The position numbers and the translations under genes are program-made. Below are positions 46,611-57,240 of a DNA stretch of 64,000 nt, in pieces; position 1 is the first letter of the stretch, and the number at the start of each line of letters is the position of its first letter. Under the pieces are notes generated by a model. It ran no database searches. It saw only the letters and a program-made list of their open reading frames with translations, and was not told the origin of the DNA. Source of the DNA: Lolium rigidum (taxonomy: Eukaryota > Streptophyta > Magnoliopsida > Poales > Poaceae); NCBI RefSeq assembly GCF_022539505.1, contig NC_061510.1, positions 266,423,687 through 266,487,686 on the forward strand, given 5' to 3'.

Positions 46611-46740
46611 ATGTTTCCAATGGTCCCGTGTCCAACAAGGGACGAGTAGTTTCTCTCCACTTCTTCCTGGCATGTGGGGTGATCAAGCCCTCCCATTAGT
46701 ATCAGAGGAATTTAATTTGACAAGGGCTACAGGACGACAT
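46611..46740. other. Non-satellite flank left of the MITE
   Basis: Short single-copy-looking DNA between the last satellite monomer and the MITE. No feature was recognised. Confidence 0.4.
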
Positions 46741-46750
46741 CACCAAAAAA

Positions 46751-47450
46751 GGTTAATTGGTTCTATGCAACTCCTCAATTCACAAGTTGTGTTTATGCCA
46801 TTACAAAAACTGAAGTTGTGTTTATGCCACTCTCAATTCTCAATAACCCCTTCTATGCCATTTTCAGTTTATACTTTCGTATTGACCAAAATAATCCTGT
46901 GTTCAGATTTGGAGCGACTTTTGGGTGTTTCGGGCACACAAAAAATCCAAAATTTTCAAATTCTGGAAAAAATTATAACTTCTCAGAAAAATCTAAAAAA
47001 AATTTACAGGAAATCAAAAACTCCGAAACGAGTATACTGTTTTACTTTGATCCATTTATGTGCGGATTTGCATAAAAAAACTCACATTTTATGTTCTGTC
47101 TAGAAATTGGTAAAATTTTGTCCAAAAAATCAAACTCTTTCGAAAAATCTGAAAAATTTACAGAATGTCAAGAACACTAATATGAGTCTACTATTCTAAT
47201 ATGAGCCATTTCTGGGCACATATGATCCATTAAACATATGTGCAAAGTACGGTCCAGATTATCTGAGAGTATGTACAAACTGTAGTATAGGGTACAAATA
47301 CTGGATACATAGGCAGTATATGATGTTGTATTGCTGAAAATGGCATAGAAAGGGGTATTGAGAATTGAGAGTGGCATAGACACAACTTCAATTTTTTAAT
47401 GGCATAAGCACAACTTGTGAATTGGGGAGTGGCATAGAACCAATTAACCC
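46751..47450. mobile_element. Mutator-type MITE with long inverted repeats
   Basis: The left end (GGTTAATTGGTTCTATGC) and the inverted right end (GGGTTAATTGGTTCTATGCC) begin inverted repeats of about 115 bp, full of the phrase TTATGCCA. A 10-bp direct repeat CACCAAAAAA flanks it (46741-46750 and 47451-47460), in the 9-10 bp range of Mutator-like elements. The interior (46870-47330) encodes no transposase and contains imperfect repeats of AAAATCTGAAAAATTTACAG-like words (46985-47010 and 47140-47165). It is a complete 700-bp non-autonomous element. Confidence 0.82.
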
Positions 47451-47460
47451 CACCAAAAAA

Positions 47461-47718
47461 GGGTGACACATGTCTCCTTCACCAAAACAGCAAAACCTAT
47501 CTGAAACAAGTACATGAACACAAGTACACCACCATAATAATAATACTACATGGACACAAGTACTAATATAATAAAGTAAGAGTACTAGTTTGTTTACATT
47601 TCCACAGGCCACTTTTACGAACAAAATTTCGAAAATTAACCTTCAGAAATTCGGAAGCCAGGTGACACAGCAGTCATCAAGGATTGCAGCTAGCGGTACA
47701 CAGTGACCTGGTCAAGAT
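47461..47718 (-). other. Probable 3' UTR of the small minus-strand gene
   Basis: Lies directly after the stop codon (47719-47721) of the gene on its right. Read on the minus strand it is AT-rich in its distal part, as in a plant 3' UTR. No sharp polyadenylation site can be assigned. Confidence 0.4.
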
Positions 47719-48287
47719 CTACCTTGAGCCTGCTTGACGCTTCAGCTCGGAGTTGAGAGCCTTCTCCTGTGACAGCTCGGCCTCTAGTTTGTCCGTCCTA
47801 ACCGTGAGGTTCAGGATCAGTCCGGCGAGTTTGTCCATGGTCTCCGCCTGGCCGAGGCTCCGCCGCTGGATCTCGTTACTCTCAGTGAACGATTTCATGG
47901 CGATATCGTCGAGAATGCGAATCCGGATCTTCTCAGTGGCGAGCTCAGAATAAAGTCTCATGCACTCATCGGCGAGGGCGCTTCTGTCCGCCGTCTCGAC
48001 GCAGAAATCGCCCATAACCATTTCTAAAATGGTCCCGATCTCGTAGCGGAGCTTCTATCAGATTGGGATGGAGCACAAAATCAGAAGTGTACCCAGAGAA
48101 CTACCAAGAAAGAGAGAATGGGAATCCCAATTTGCACAAATGTCTATACCTCGCTGCTTTGAGAAGTTGGCTCCGTGGAAGATGTTTCCGCAGGCAGGAG
48201 GGCTGCGGGAAAACTAAGGCCGCCCGACCTGAAAATACGATTGAGAGAAGGTTCGAGAAGGAGGGGATGATAAGTTCTGAAAGACAT
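47719..48287 (-). CDS. Small two-exon gene, helical protein of about 157 aa, function unknown
   Basis: Minus strand. Exon 1 from the ATG at 48285-48287 to 48150 (46 codons: MSFRTYHPLLLEPSLNRIFR...) and exon 2 at 48054-47719 (111 codons plus TAG) are joined across a 95-bp intron with GTATAG donor and CTGATAG acceptor, phase 0. The upstream sequence stays open to gap 3 (48431), so a longer N-terminus is possible. The N-terminal part is Ser/Pro-rich. Exon 2 encodes an almost wholly helical, coiled-coil-like protein (LADECMRLYSELATEKIRIRILDDIAMKSF, MDKLAGLILNLTVRTDKLEAEL). No named domain was recognised. Balanced codon use, a clean intron and the absence of frameshifts make it the best candidate for a working host gene here. 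Confidence 0.65.
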
Positions 48288-48431
48288 AGAAAGATGCGCA
48301 AGAACGGAGGATCGCCTGAAGGTAGCAGTCGCGGGCTGCGACGCCCTTGAAGACTCTTGCGCAGAAGGCACCTCGACAGCAGCACAGGGACGCCATTGCT
48401 GGGATTCCCTCAGCTTCACCGCAGCCGCACG

Positions 48432-48531
48432 NNNNNNNNNNNNNNNNNNNNNNNNNNNNNNNNNNNNNNNNNNNNNNNNNNNNNNNNNNNNNNNNNNNNN
48501 NNNNNNNNNNNNNNNNNNNNNNNNNNNNNNN
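48432..48531. other. Assembly gap 3 (100 N)
   Basis: 100 N of unknown true length, between the upstream side of the small gene and the left inverted repeat of the MULE. It may hide the gene's promoter and the MULE's left target duplication. Confidence 0.98.
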
Positions 48532-48545
48532 AGCATTTGCTGTGC

Positions 48546-48668
48546 AATCAGCCGTTTCGTGCAATCGTGCAATTAAACTGGCGCGAGACGTCCGATCCGA
48601 AGCATGCGGCCCGATCAAAATATGTGTGATTCCACCTCCGCTTAGTTTGCAAGTTTATGAAAACCCCC
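48546..48668 (+). repeat. MULE left terminal inverted repeat
   Basis: 123 bp; differs from the right copy at two positions only (GACG/GATG and CCCG/CCCA in the same sense), both C-to-T/G-to-A changes at CpG. Confidence 0.88.
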
Positions 48669-49148
48669 CTGCACACCTCAACTGTTCCATACCGAGCACC
48701 CATCCTTCATCAGATCTCGATCTCTCTCTACACGTATCTCTCTACATCAATCAGTATACAGCTCCGGCCGCCGGCTGATCGACACAGGTTCCACCCAGCG
48801 CCGACTCCCGTGAGCGGTTCCTCGACACCAAACTGATAAGGTGACAATCAAAATCAGAAATTCCTTTTCTACCCGTACCACTACAGTTTGTAGATGGATT
48901 GATAGCTTGATGTCTCTGACCACACATCCAAGCTAGGATCTGCTCGTTGTTGTATTTGACATCGTTAAATCGTGGTACATATATCTTCTTGGATGTACAA
49001 TGGAAAAAATCTGTAGATCCAAAGCGTGCACTCAGGACCTTGTGTATCTAGTATAGAGTTTAAGATCAACATATTTGTGTGATACATTTGCATAGGTCGT
49101 TTAGATGTGCACTAACGCATGGTGAAACTCAAACCATCTTCGCAGATC
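48669..49148 (+). other. MULE 5' leader region
   Basis: Sequence between the inverted repeat and the transposase ATG, with pyrimidine-rich CTCTCTC words near 48720-48750. It presumably contains the transposase promoter and leader; no clear TATA box could be chosen. Confidence 0.4.
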
Positions 49149-51675
49149 ATGGAAGCTAACAATAGCATGCCTGCACATGAACTTTTTGGTGCCCAATCGT
49201 CTGTTGACACAAACGCCCCACCAAGTAACAATGAAGGTTTCAGTACACCCAGAACAAAATCAAGTATACCTCTACGAGTGAGCATCTAGCCATACACTAT
49301 GTTGTGTGTTGTCATTTAAATTTTATGTAAATATGCATTGTGGAAACAGATTGACTCAGCCTATTTATGTTATTACAGTGTTCATCATTCACCCCTGAGT
49401 GTGAAGAGGAACTGAAGCCTGTAGTAGGAATGATATTTAATGATATTGAGTCTGTGGAGAAATTTTACAAGTCATATGCACATCATGTTGGATTTGGGGT
49501 CCGTGTTGGGCAACACAAGAAGCTAGTGGATGATGTAGTTATGTGGAAGCGTTTCTTATGTGACAGGCAAGGATTTAAGTCCAAAAAAGGTACAAGTAGT
49601 ACAAATCCCTCGCAGAAAGCTTCAACGAGCACCAATCCCTCAAAAAAGAATTCAAAAAAACGTAAAAGGAAGGAAACAAGGTGTGGATGTGATGCTCGTA
49701 TTTTTGTCAAGAGGACTAGTGATAACAAGTATATGATAGCTTCATTAGTTGAGCATCACAATCACGGACTAGTGACACCTAGTAAGCATCATCTGATCAG
49801 ATCCAACCGCCGAGTCAATGAGAAGGCAAAACAGACACTCTACTCATGTCACAAAGCAAGCATAGGCACATCGCAAGCATTCAGATTGCTTCATGTCGGA
49901 GCGGGTAGTTTTGAGGGCGTGGGATGCACGAAAAGAGACTTACAAAATTACTACTGTGAATTTAAAAATAAAATTAATGACTGCGATGCTCAAATGTTTG
50001 TGGACCAACTGGGCAGAATGAAGGAATTGAACCCAGCTTTTTTCTTTGATTATGATGTGGATGAAAATGGTAGGTTGTTGCATGTGTTTTGGGCAGATGC
50101 CACAGCGAGAAAAAATTACAGTCATTTTGGAGATGTGGTGTCATTTGATTCTACATACACAACAAACCATTACAATATGATTTTTGCACCTTTCACCAGG
50201 GTCAATCATCATATGCAGTCTGTGTTTTTTGGCGCCGGTTTTGTTGTAAATGAGAGGATTGCATCTTACAAATGGTTGTTTGCCACCTTCTTAAAAGCTA
50301 TGGGAGGAAAGGAGCCGAGACTTATGATAACAGACGAGGATGCTAGCATGAGGGAGGCTATGAGATTAATTCTTTTAACCACTATACACAGATTGTGCAT
50401 GTGGCATATTATGAAGAAACTTCCTGAAAAAATCAGTCCTAACTTGAGAGAAGATCCTGCATTTTTTAAGAGGGTGAATTCATGTGTATGGGGTTCAGAA
50501 ACACCGGAAGAATTTGAGTTAACATGGCATTCTTTCATTTCCGATTTTCAGTTGGAAGACAACGAGTGGTTGACTACTAGGTTCAAGATCCGTGAGTCAT
50601 GGATCCCAGCATACTTTAGGGACATACACCTAGCAGGCATTCTTAGAACTACATCAAGGTCAGAGAGTGCAAACTCATTTTTCAGCCGTTTTATTGGTCG
50701 CAAGCTTGCATTTGTCGAGTTTTGGCTTAGATTTGACACGGCTTTGCAATGTCAGAGGCAAGAAGAGTTGATAGCTGACAACACAAGCATCCATACAACG
50801 CCCCAAATTTTGACATCATGGGAAATGGAGAAGCAAGGCAGTGAGGTATTCACACATGAGGTTTTCGATCATTTCCAAAAAGAGGTACTTGCTGCCAGAG
50901 AGCATTGTGATGTGCAAGGCACTGAAATGGTAGATGGGATGAAAGTCGTGGCGATCAGCGTTGCCTCCAATAAGGTTAGAGAAGTACAATTTGATACATC
51001 AACCATGATAGCTAAATGTTCATGCATGTTATTTGAGTCGAAAGGAATCCCATGCCGCCATATCATACGATTCTTGAGGGCGGCAAAAGTTGAAAAAACT
51101 AATGAGCACCTGAACTCCTATGTCCTAAAAAGATGGGAGAAAAATTGCAAAAGGTAAATATCAAGTACATTAAATCATACACATTTGTTTGAGTTATTTG
51201 CTTACATGATCATTTTGTGCAGGAATAGTGTATATGACAGTTGAAGGTAACTTACTTGCGGAGAAGCCCATTGACCCGGTTGAAGCGGCTAAGCGAAGAA
51301 AATTTCAGATGCACACAACAAGTTTGAAGCGTTGGTTCAAACGGCTAAGAACTCGATGAAGGAATTGACTTTGTCACAACTAGTTTGCTCAACATGGAGG
51401 AACATCTATCCAAGTTGGTTCTCGTTGTCTCGCTTACAAGGCAAGAAGAACATGAGGCTTTTCTTGGCAGTAGCATTCCATCGGAAGTTAGCGTCCTACC
51501 ACCTACTGATGTTCGTACTAAGGGGAGATGCAAGAGAATAAAGGGACATGGGGACAAGGGGAAAAATAATGAAGGTGAGAATCCGAAGTCGATACGGAAG
51601 TGCGGGAAATGCAAGCAACCTGGTCATAATAGCCGGAAGTGTCCAAGCAAAAACCCGCCAACTGAGATGGCATAA
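49149..51675 (+). CDS. FAR1-type MULE transposase (C-terminal exon frameshifted)
   Basis: Cut-and-paste transposase of the Mutator/FAR1 family. Exon 1 (49149-49277, starting MEANNSMPAHELF) joins exon 2 (49379-51153) across an intron with GTGAGC donor and TATTACAG acceptor, phase 0. The ATG at 49367 lies inside that intron and is not preferred. Exon 2 encodes the FAR1 N-terminal zinc-binding domain (FYKSYAHHVGF to VEHHNHGL), then the MULE catalytic domain with SFDSTY and ITDEDASM (Asp codons at 50147 and 50333, candidate DDE residues) and CMWHI. A SWIM zinc finger, CSC...CRH (Cys codon at 51017, His at 51059), closes it. A further intron (51154-51222) leads to a C-terminal exon ending in a CCHC knuckle, CGKCKQPGHNSRKC (51601-51642). 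That exon shows three apparent single-base shifts (near 51240, 51305 and 51365), so full activity is doubtful unless they are sequence errors. Confidence 0.82.
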
Positions 51676-51789
51676 GAATAGCTTCATATTTTTTACTCTA
51701 GTTTGTGTCAAACTGTAATTTAAATTTTATGCGACATATTGTGTTAGCCCTTGTGGTAATGCACTACTGACATTCACTAGTGGAAAACT

Positions 51790-52090
51790 GCTCTTTTGCA
51801 CCGGTTCAAAAGGCCCATATGCACCGGATGGCCAACCGGTGCAAACCATCCGGTGCAAAAGGCCCCCCCCTTTTGCACCGGTTCTCTTACGAACCGGTGC
51901 TAAAGGGGTCTCCACGTGGCCGGCTGTGGGGCGCTCGGCGGGGGAGCTTTTGCACCGGTTCGTAATACGAACCGGTGCAAAAGGGTTGGGCCGCGGCAGG
52001 GTTTTGGTGCCATTCCCTGCCGCGGCAGACTCTGCCGCGGCAGGAATTTTCACTAAAACGCTGCCGCGGCAGACTCTGCCTCCATTCGAA
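51790..52090. repeat. CACTA subterminal repeats, left
   Basis: Several copies of TTGCACCGGTTCG and its complement CGAACCGGTGCAA, plus a second family of CTGCCGCGGCAGACTCTGCC palindromes (52017-52079). These are presumably transposase-binding sites, as known for subterminal regions of the superfamily. Confidence 0.8.
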
Positions 52091-52635
52091 ACACGGTATA
52101 ATATTAATGCAAACAATTCAAATATATATATAGGAAACCATTGTATTACATATATCGATCAAAGTGACACACGTTCATGCATATATATATATATGTCTAC
52201 ATCAACTTTGATATTGGCGGTTGTCCACATAGTGTTCTCCATCCGGAGCTATGACTTGCTCAAGTAAGAACCCCGCCAGCTCTTCTTGAATTGCTCGTAC
52301 ACGCTCTGTTGCTAGAAGACCGTTCCGCAACCGTTGGATCTAATAATTTGAAGAAGCTACGGTGGTCAATATATATATGTGTGTGTATGTGAATGAAACA
52401 CAAGGTGATAAAATAAAGCCACGAATGTTGTTTAATTACTTACATCAAGTTGTTCCAAAATGTCCCTCACATGATGGGTATTCGGCGGATGAACTCGCAA
52501 ACGTAGAACCCGCATAAATTATTCCCGTCCTCTTGCCTCAAGCACTTTACGAGAACAAAGTTCAATCAAAATAATATATATATAATCAAGGATGATAATA
52601 ATTGTATTGAAACTAGAATCAAAGAGATGCGCGGC

Positions 52636-53730
52636 CTAGCCATTAGTACTTACCGGTACATGTTTTATTCGAAGTTCTTTATTCTTTAAACCCGGAGCTT
52701 TGTTGGTGAACCGTTTCCAAGCCTTGTGGAGGATATCAGCCATGTCCCCCCACGCCTCAAGGGGTTTACTCTTCGAGTCCATGACTTCTACTATCCCGGT
52801 GTCGGGTTCAATGACTAGCAGGATATAGTGAAACTCGCGGACACACATATATATATATATATGCATAACTCATCAATTACACTTAACACATGGAGTAAGC
52901 GAAAAAGATTTAATGTGTGAAGAGAGTAACACTCACGCGAAGTTGTAAGGAAATAGTATTGCCCTTTTGTATGAGTTTTTCGTTAAGACATGTACCAAGT
53001 TATTCTCTCGTGTCCTTGGGAGAGTTGTCGACAGTATACCCATTCACGGTGTATGGGTCAACGAACCCAAGATCATAGATTTGCCCCTTGCGGCATTCGC
53101 GAATCTTCATTCTCGCATAATACAGGTGAGAGTATGGTTATATGCATGCAATAATGGACGAGCCGCGGTAGAGACTTAATTACATAAATAATACTTACAG
53201 GCAGTATGCACTCAGCAGAGATTTGTCGAGGGCGTCTTGGTTGAATAACTGAAATAATTCACAAAATTCGATGTTCATCACGTCAGCTCGCCCGTAGTGC
53301 TCATCTTTTATTGCCACCATGATCCAGCTTCCGGCCGTCCTTACATGCATCCAAGTACCAATTATGTAGTCTTCGCAGCTCGTGTTGATAGATTAGGCAA
53401 CTCCGCAGCTCCGACAAGAGGTTCCCCGTATGTGTAATGGTATGCTAATTGGACATCGTCCGTGGCCATGAATTCGATGCGGCTTAAGTACTCAGGAATA
53501 CTCATACCGGCCGCATCCGCCTCATCTTTGTATAGTTTTACCATCGTTGGATCAAGGCACGCTAGGACATCGGGATACACTTGGAGCGGGGGGCACGAGT
53601 TTTTCTGGGCTCCAAGCTGGGGAACTGGTTTCCCATCTACCTTACTTTTTTCCCACCGCTCTTTTGCTAACACATTTGACTTGCGAATAGACCGGTCATA
53701 GTTCGATGAAAGAGCAGGCCAATCATTGAT
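52636..53730 (-). pseudogene. CACTA second-ORF remnant with Ulp1-like protease domain
   Basis: Minus strand, in two visible pieces. 53362-53730 matches the C-terminal part of the second protein of grass CACTA elements (WEKSKVDGKPVPQLGAQ, DPTMVKLYKDEADAAGMS, VQLAYHYTYGEPL) and breaks near 53362. 52636-52866 carries the Ulp1/C48 cysteine-protease-like segment (FHYILLVIEPDTGIVEVMDS, then AWGDMADILHKAWKRF), in which the His of FHYILL aligns with the family's catalytic His. The Cys part is not visible in frame. Introns and frameshifts lie between. The N-terminal part is fused directly to truncated TNP2 by deletion. The role of the domain in transposition is not established. Confidence 0.7.
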
Positions 53731-55056
53731 GGTCACGAAAAGCAACGCTCGTAGGTTAAATGACTCCTGTTTGTACTCATCCCATGCATGTACACCTGGT
53801 TTGCTCCACAACTGTAAGAGTTCTTCAAATAATGGCTGTAGGTACACATCAATGTCGTTGCCGGGTTGCTTTGGGCCTTGGATGAGCACTCGGCATCATA
53901 ATGAACTTCCGCTTCATGCACAACCAAGGCGGAAGGTTATAGATACATAGAGTTACAGAGCCAGGTGCTATGAGCTGCAGCTCTGCTCCCCAAAAGGATT
54001 CATTCCATCTCGTACTTAGGCCAAACCTTAAGTTCCTCGCGTCATCTGCAAAATCCGGGAACTCTCTATCGATTGTCCTCCACTGCGACCCATCGCCGGG
54101 GTGTCTCAGCATCTCGTCTTTCTTACGGTCTTCTTTGTGCCATCGCAACAACCTGGCATGCTCTTTATTTCTGAACAGACGTTTCAACCGTGGTATTATA
54201 GGAGCATACCACATAACCTTGGCAGGAACCCTCTTCCTAGGGGGCTCGCCCTCAACATCACCGGGGTCATCTCGCCCGATCTTATACCGAAGTGCGGTGC
54301 ATACCGGACATTTTTCCAAATTTTCATACTCGGCGCGGTAGAGGATGCGATCATTAATGCATGCATGTATCTTCAGCACCTCTAATCCTAGAGGGCAGAG
54401 AACCTTCTTTGCTTCGTACGTACTCGTCGAGCAATTCGTTATTCTTTGGAAACCTCCTCTTCATTATTTTCGGTAACTTCTCAAATGGCTTGTCACATAT
54501 ACCAGCCTCTCGCCTTCCATTGCAGCAACTCCGAGGTGGCACCGAGCTTTGTGTTGCCATCTTCGCAATTTGGGTATAACTTCTTTTTGTGATCATCTAA
54601 CATGCCCTTTAACTTTCGCTTCTCGTTTTCTCGTTTCGCATCTCTGTGTGCATCGGCGATGGCCCGACGAAGATCATCATCAACGGGCTCATCCGATGCC
54701 TCTTCATCTTGATCACCTCCTCCTGCATCTTCATCTTCATCATGCCCTGTTGCGGTATCACCGTAGTTAGGGTACATATCATCATCCTCTTCTTCTTCTT
54801 CGTCGTCTTCCATCATAACCCCTCTTTCTCCATGCTTGGTCCAACAATTATAGCTGGGCATGAAACCTTTCCAAAGCAGGTGTGAGTGAATGACTTGCCA
54901 TTCAGGGTATTGCTTCAAGTTATGGCAATCAACACATGGACAACACATAAAACCATCCGCCTGTGGGTTTTCCCGAGCCACACGGATAAATTCTTCCAGG
55001 CCCGATCTGAACTCGGGTAGACGTCGGTCAACGTACATCCATTGCCGCCGGTTCAT
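53731..55056 (-). pseudogene. Truncated TNP2 transposase of the CACTA element
   Basis: Minus strand. 55056-54493 starts MNRRQWMYVDRRLPEFRSGL, the transposase-associated domain (residues 1-75, with the CCPCVDC cluster), followed by an acidic stretch (EEEEEDDD). A frame change near 54500 leads to FEKLPKIMKRRFPKNNEL and then the TNP2 core (ENLEKCPVCTALRYKIGRDD, WYAPIIPRLKRLFRNKEHA). Another frame change near 53960-53880 precedes LIQGPKQPGNDIDVYL and LLFVTINDWPALS. Directly after that motif, where the rest of the transposase should follow, the sequence jumps to the C-terminal part of the second CACTA protein. More than half of the catalytic protein is therefore missing and the product cannot be an active transposase. 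Confidence 0.8.
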
Positions 55057-55394
55057 CTACATCAAATAATTAATTAAGTTTATCAATAAACAATTACAAA
55101 ACATCATAATATTTATAAATAGTGGAAATTAGCACCGTACAAATGAAAGGGTTAAGTTGTTGCTTAAACCTTGATCGAGGAGGAAAGAAAGAGGAGAAAG
55201 CTTAAGTGTCGCTCCGGCACCTCATCTCATTTTTGTTGGGTGTAAAATCAAGCGGCATCACTCTCTCACACATTTCATCGAGCACCTTATGTGCATGCCA
55301 AAGAGAAGCAACTTAGCACTCAACACACACACCTTCTCCTAGCAAAAATGAAGTGAGTGGGCTGTTTGGCGGTGTAGCTGAGCTGAAATAGGGC

Positions 55395-55690
55395 TGGGGA
55401 CCTTTAGCACCGGTTCGTGTTACGAACCGGTGCAAATGATCTATCTTTTGCACCGGTTCGTAACACGAACCGGTGCTAAAGGTTCCTCGAGCTGACACGT
55501 GCCTGGCCACGAACCTTTTGCACCGGTTTGTGTTACGAACCGGTGCAAAAGATAGATCATTTGCACCGGTTCGTAACACGAACCGGTGCAAAAGGTCCCT
55601 CGGCCGGCTGCTCCCCTCGAACCGGTGCTAATGACCCCTTTTAGCACCGGTTCGTGCCAAATCCGGTGCAAATGACATCTGGGGCAAAAA
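55395..55690. repeat. CACTA subterminal repeats, right
   Basis: At least six GCACCGGTTCGT/ACGAACCGGTGC words in alternating orientation, forming perfect or near-perfect hairpins around TAACAC or GTTACG. Confidence 0.82.
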
Positions 55691-55715
55691 ACCAAAGCCC
55701 TTGTTTCTACTAGTG

Positions 55716-56522
55716 ATTATGTACTTACAAATGGATTTAGCTTGACTATTTTGTTTGGTTATCTGACATGAAGAGATTGATCAGTACGACAGAGTATTTT
55801 GCTTCATTGTTTAGACAGTCATTTTTAGAGAGATTGATCGGCATTTTCTTTTCTCTTGGTTCGGATAATTACGAGATTCCGACTTCGGACGATCATACAT
55901 TCATACGAAACATTTACACATTTACGTGTAGGTGTTCTAATCTCCCATTTAAGTAGTAGTAACGAGTCGATTCTTCAATGGAACATGGCCTTCTACGTTT
56001 CTTTAGTAACAGTGTCAGATTCTTCAATGGAAGATGGCCTTCTACGTTTCTTTACTCAACATATGATTCACGAGAGGAATCCATCCTCCGTTTTGGAGAG
56101 TGACATAACTCGGATATAGGGCTCTTCCGGGCGAACTCGCCGTGAGTTTCTCTAGTCACGGTGCCACGGACTAGTAAGATGTAAAGATTTTCTCCACCAC
56201 GGAAGCTTCCGCGCCCCTCACACACCCTCCCGAGCTGGTTACTGCTGTCGTCTCTCTCTGCCGCCCGGTCCTCCATTACCTCCTGGCCTTTCTTCGCCGG
56301 GGACTGTCCCCTCGATGCCTACGTCCTCCTTCCGATGAATTTCCCGGCGAGCTTCTTGCGCGCTCTAAGGCGTCGTGCTTTGTCTCTTTTCTTCGAGTAA
56401 TCGAGTCAGACTTAGGGCGTCGTGCTTCGTCTCGTTTCTTCGAGTCAGACCTAGAACGATCAGTTTGGGGAAGAAGGTAGCTTCCCGATGGGGGACAAAA
56501 GAGAGATGTAGAATAATGCCTA
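55716..56522. other. MULE 3' region
   Basis: Remainder of the MULE between the CACTA and the right inverted repeat. A local duplication is visible (GATTCTTCAATGGAA near 55970 and 56020, each followed by GGCCTTCTACGTTTCTTTA). 56150-56470 is richer in GC and could be a captured host fragment, but no domain was recognised. GGCGTCGTGCTT is duplicated at 56369 and 56417. Confidence 0.45.
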
Positions 56523-56645
56523 GGGGGTTTTCATAAACTTGCAAACTAAGCGGAGGTGGAATCACACATATTTTGATTGGGCCGCATGCTTCGGATCGGA
56601 CATCTCGCGCCAGTTTAATTGCACGATTGCACGAAACGGCTGATT
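56523..56645 (-). repeat. MULE right terminal inverted repeat
   Basis: Inverted copy of 48546-48668, 121 of 123 positions identical by eye. Confidence 0.88.
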
Positions 56646-57240
56646 ATATATTGTGTATTATGTTGCTCAATTTTACAACATAGGTATACTTGTCAGCCTT
56701 GTAATATCCTAATGGACATATAGTACATCACAAATTTGTAACTTCATGCTTTGTTTTGCCATTTTACGATTTTTCGAACCACCTTCGGCTTGATTTCAAA
56801 TTTAGGTCAAACTATCGGTGCATGCTATGTGTTATACTTGGATGCACCGCACATGTTTGGCCATTGTTTTAGGCTTCCACATCTTGGGGGCATGTCATGT
56901 ATTTACCTAGTTTTTTAATTCTAATTCATGTACCCTTCCTTCCAATTACATTTGAAATAAAACTTTTAGCCCAGAAATAATTCAGTATATGGTTGCACAC
57001 AAAGATAATCCGTGGATCGTTGGAAATTGCCATCGTACGTAGCTACCATGTCTCTTATGCAGACCTGTGAAAATTGGATTGGTGGTAGTGTGTACACTTC
57101 ATGCGGTAGGCACTTCATAGAAAACACCCATTTAATATAATTTTTCTCCTTTGGGCAGTAATCAAGAGAAGAAAAAACACATGATTCAAAAGTTTTAACA
57201 TATGCATGGTTCTTGTGTAGTGGTACCAAGCTCACGTGTG
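56646..57240. other. AT-rich spacer right of the MULE
   Basis: No gene, element terminus or repeat structure was recognised. The minus-strand frame 56966-57235 lacks a domain and is not called. Confidence 0.4.

Larger units (their letters stand above)
51775..55715 (-). mobile_element. CACTA element nested in the MULE
   Basis: Terminal inverted repeats CACTAGTGGAAA (left) and CACTAGTAGAAA (right, inverted), with the 3-bp target duplication ATT on both sides (51772-51774 and 55716-55718), define a complete 3,941-bp En/Spm-type element. Both ends carry subterminal arrays of an inverted GCACCGGTTCGT word. The minus strand has the remains of a TNP2 transposase and of a Ulp1-like protein, with a large internal deletion, so it is non-autonomous. 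It lies just after the stop of the FAR1 gene and does not break it. Confidence 0.93.
48546..56645 (+). mobile_element. Mutator-like element (MULE) with FAR1-type transposase, carrying a nested CACTA
   Basis: Inverted repeats of 123 bp (48546-48668 and 56523-56645) bound an 8.1-kb segment that encodes a FAR1-type MULE transposase in the plus orientation 480 bp inside the left repeat. The outer ends both begin AATCAGCCGTTTCG. Nine-base flanks (TTGCTGTGC and ATATATTGT) do not match, so no target duplication is visible; gap 3 begins only 14 bp outside the left repeat. Removing the nested CACTA leaves about 4.2 kb, a usual size for autonomous MULEs. Confidence 0.8.

Noticed and set aside
49367..49378. 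ATG at 49367 as start of the FAR1-type transposase
   Set aside because: It lies in the last 12 bases of an intron that ends TTATTACAG; an upstream exon from 49149 joins in phase.
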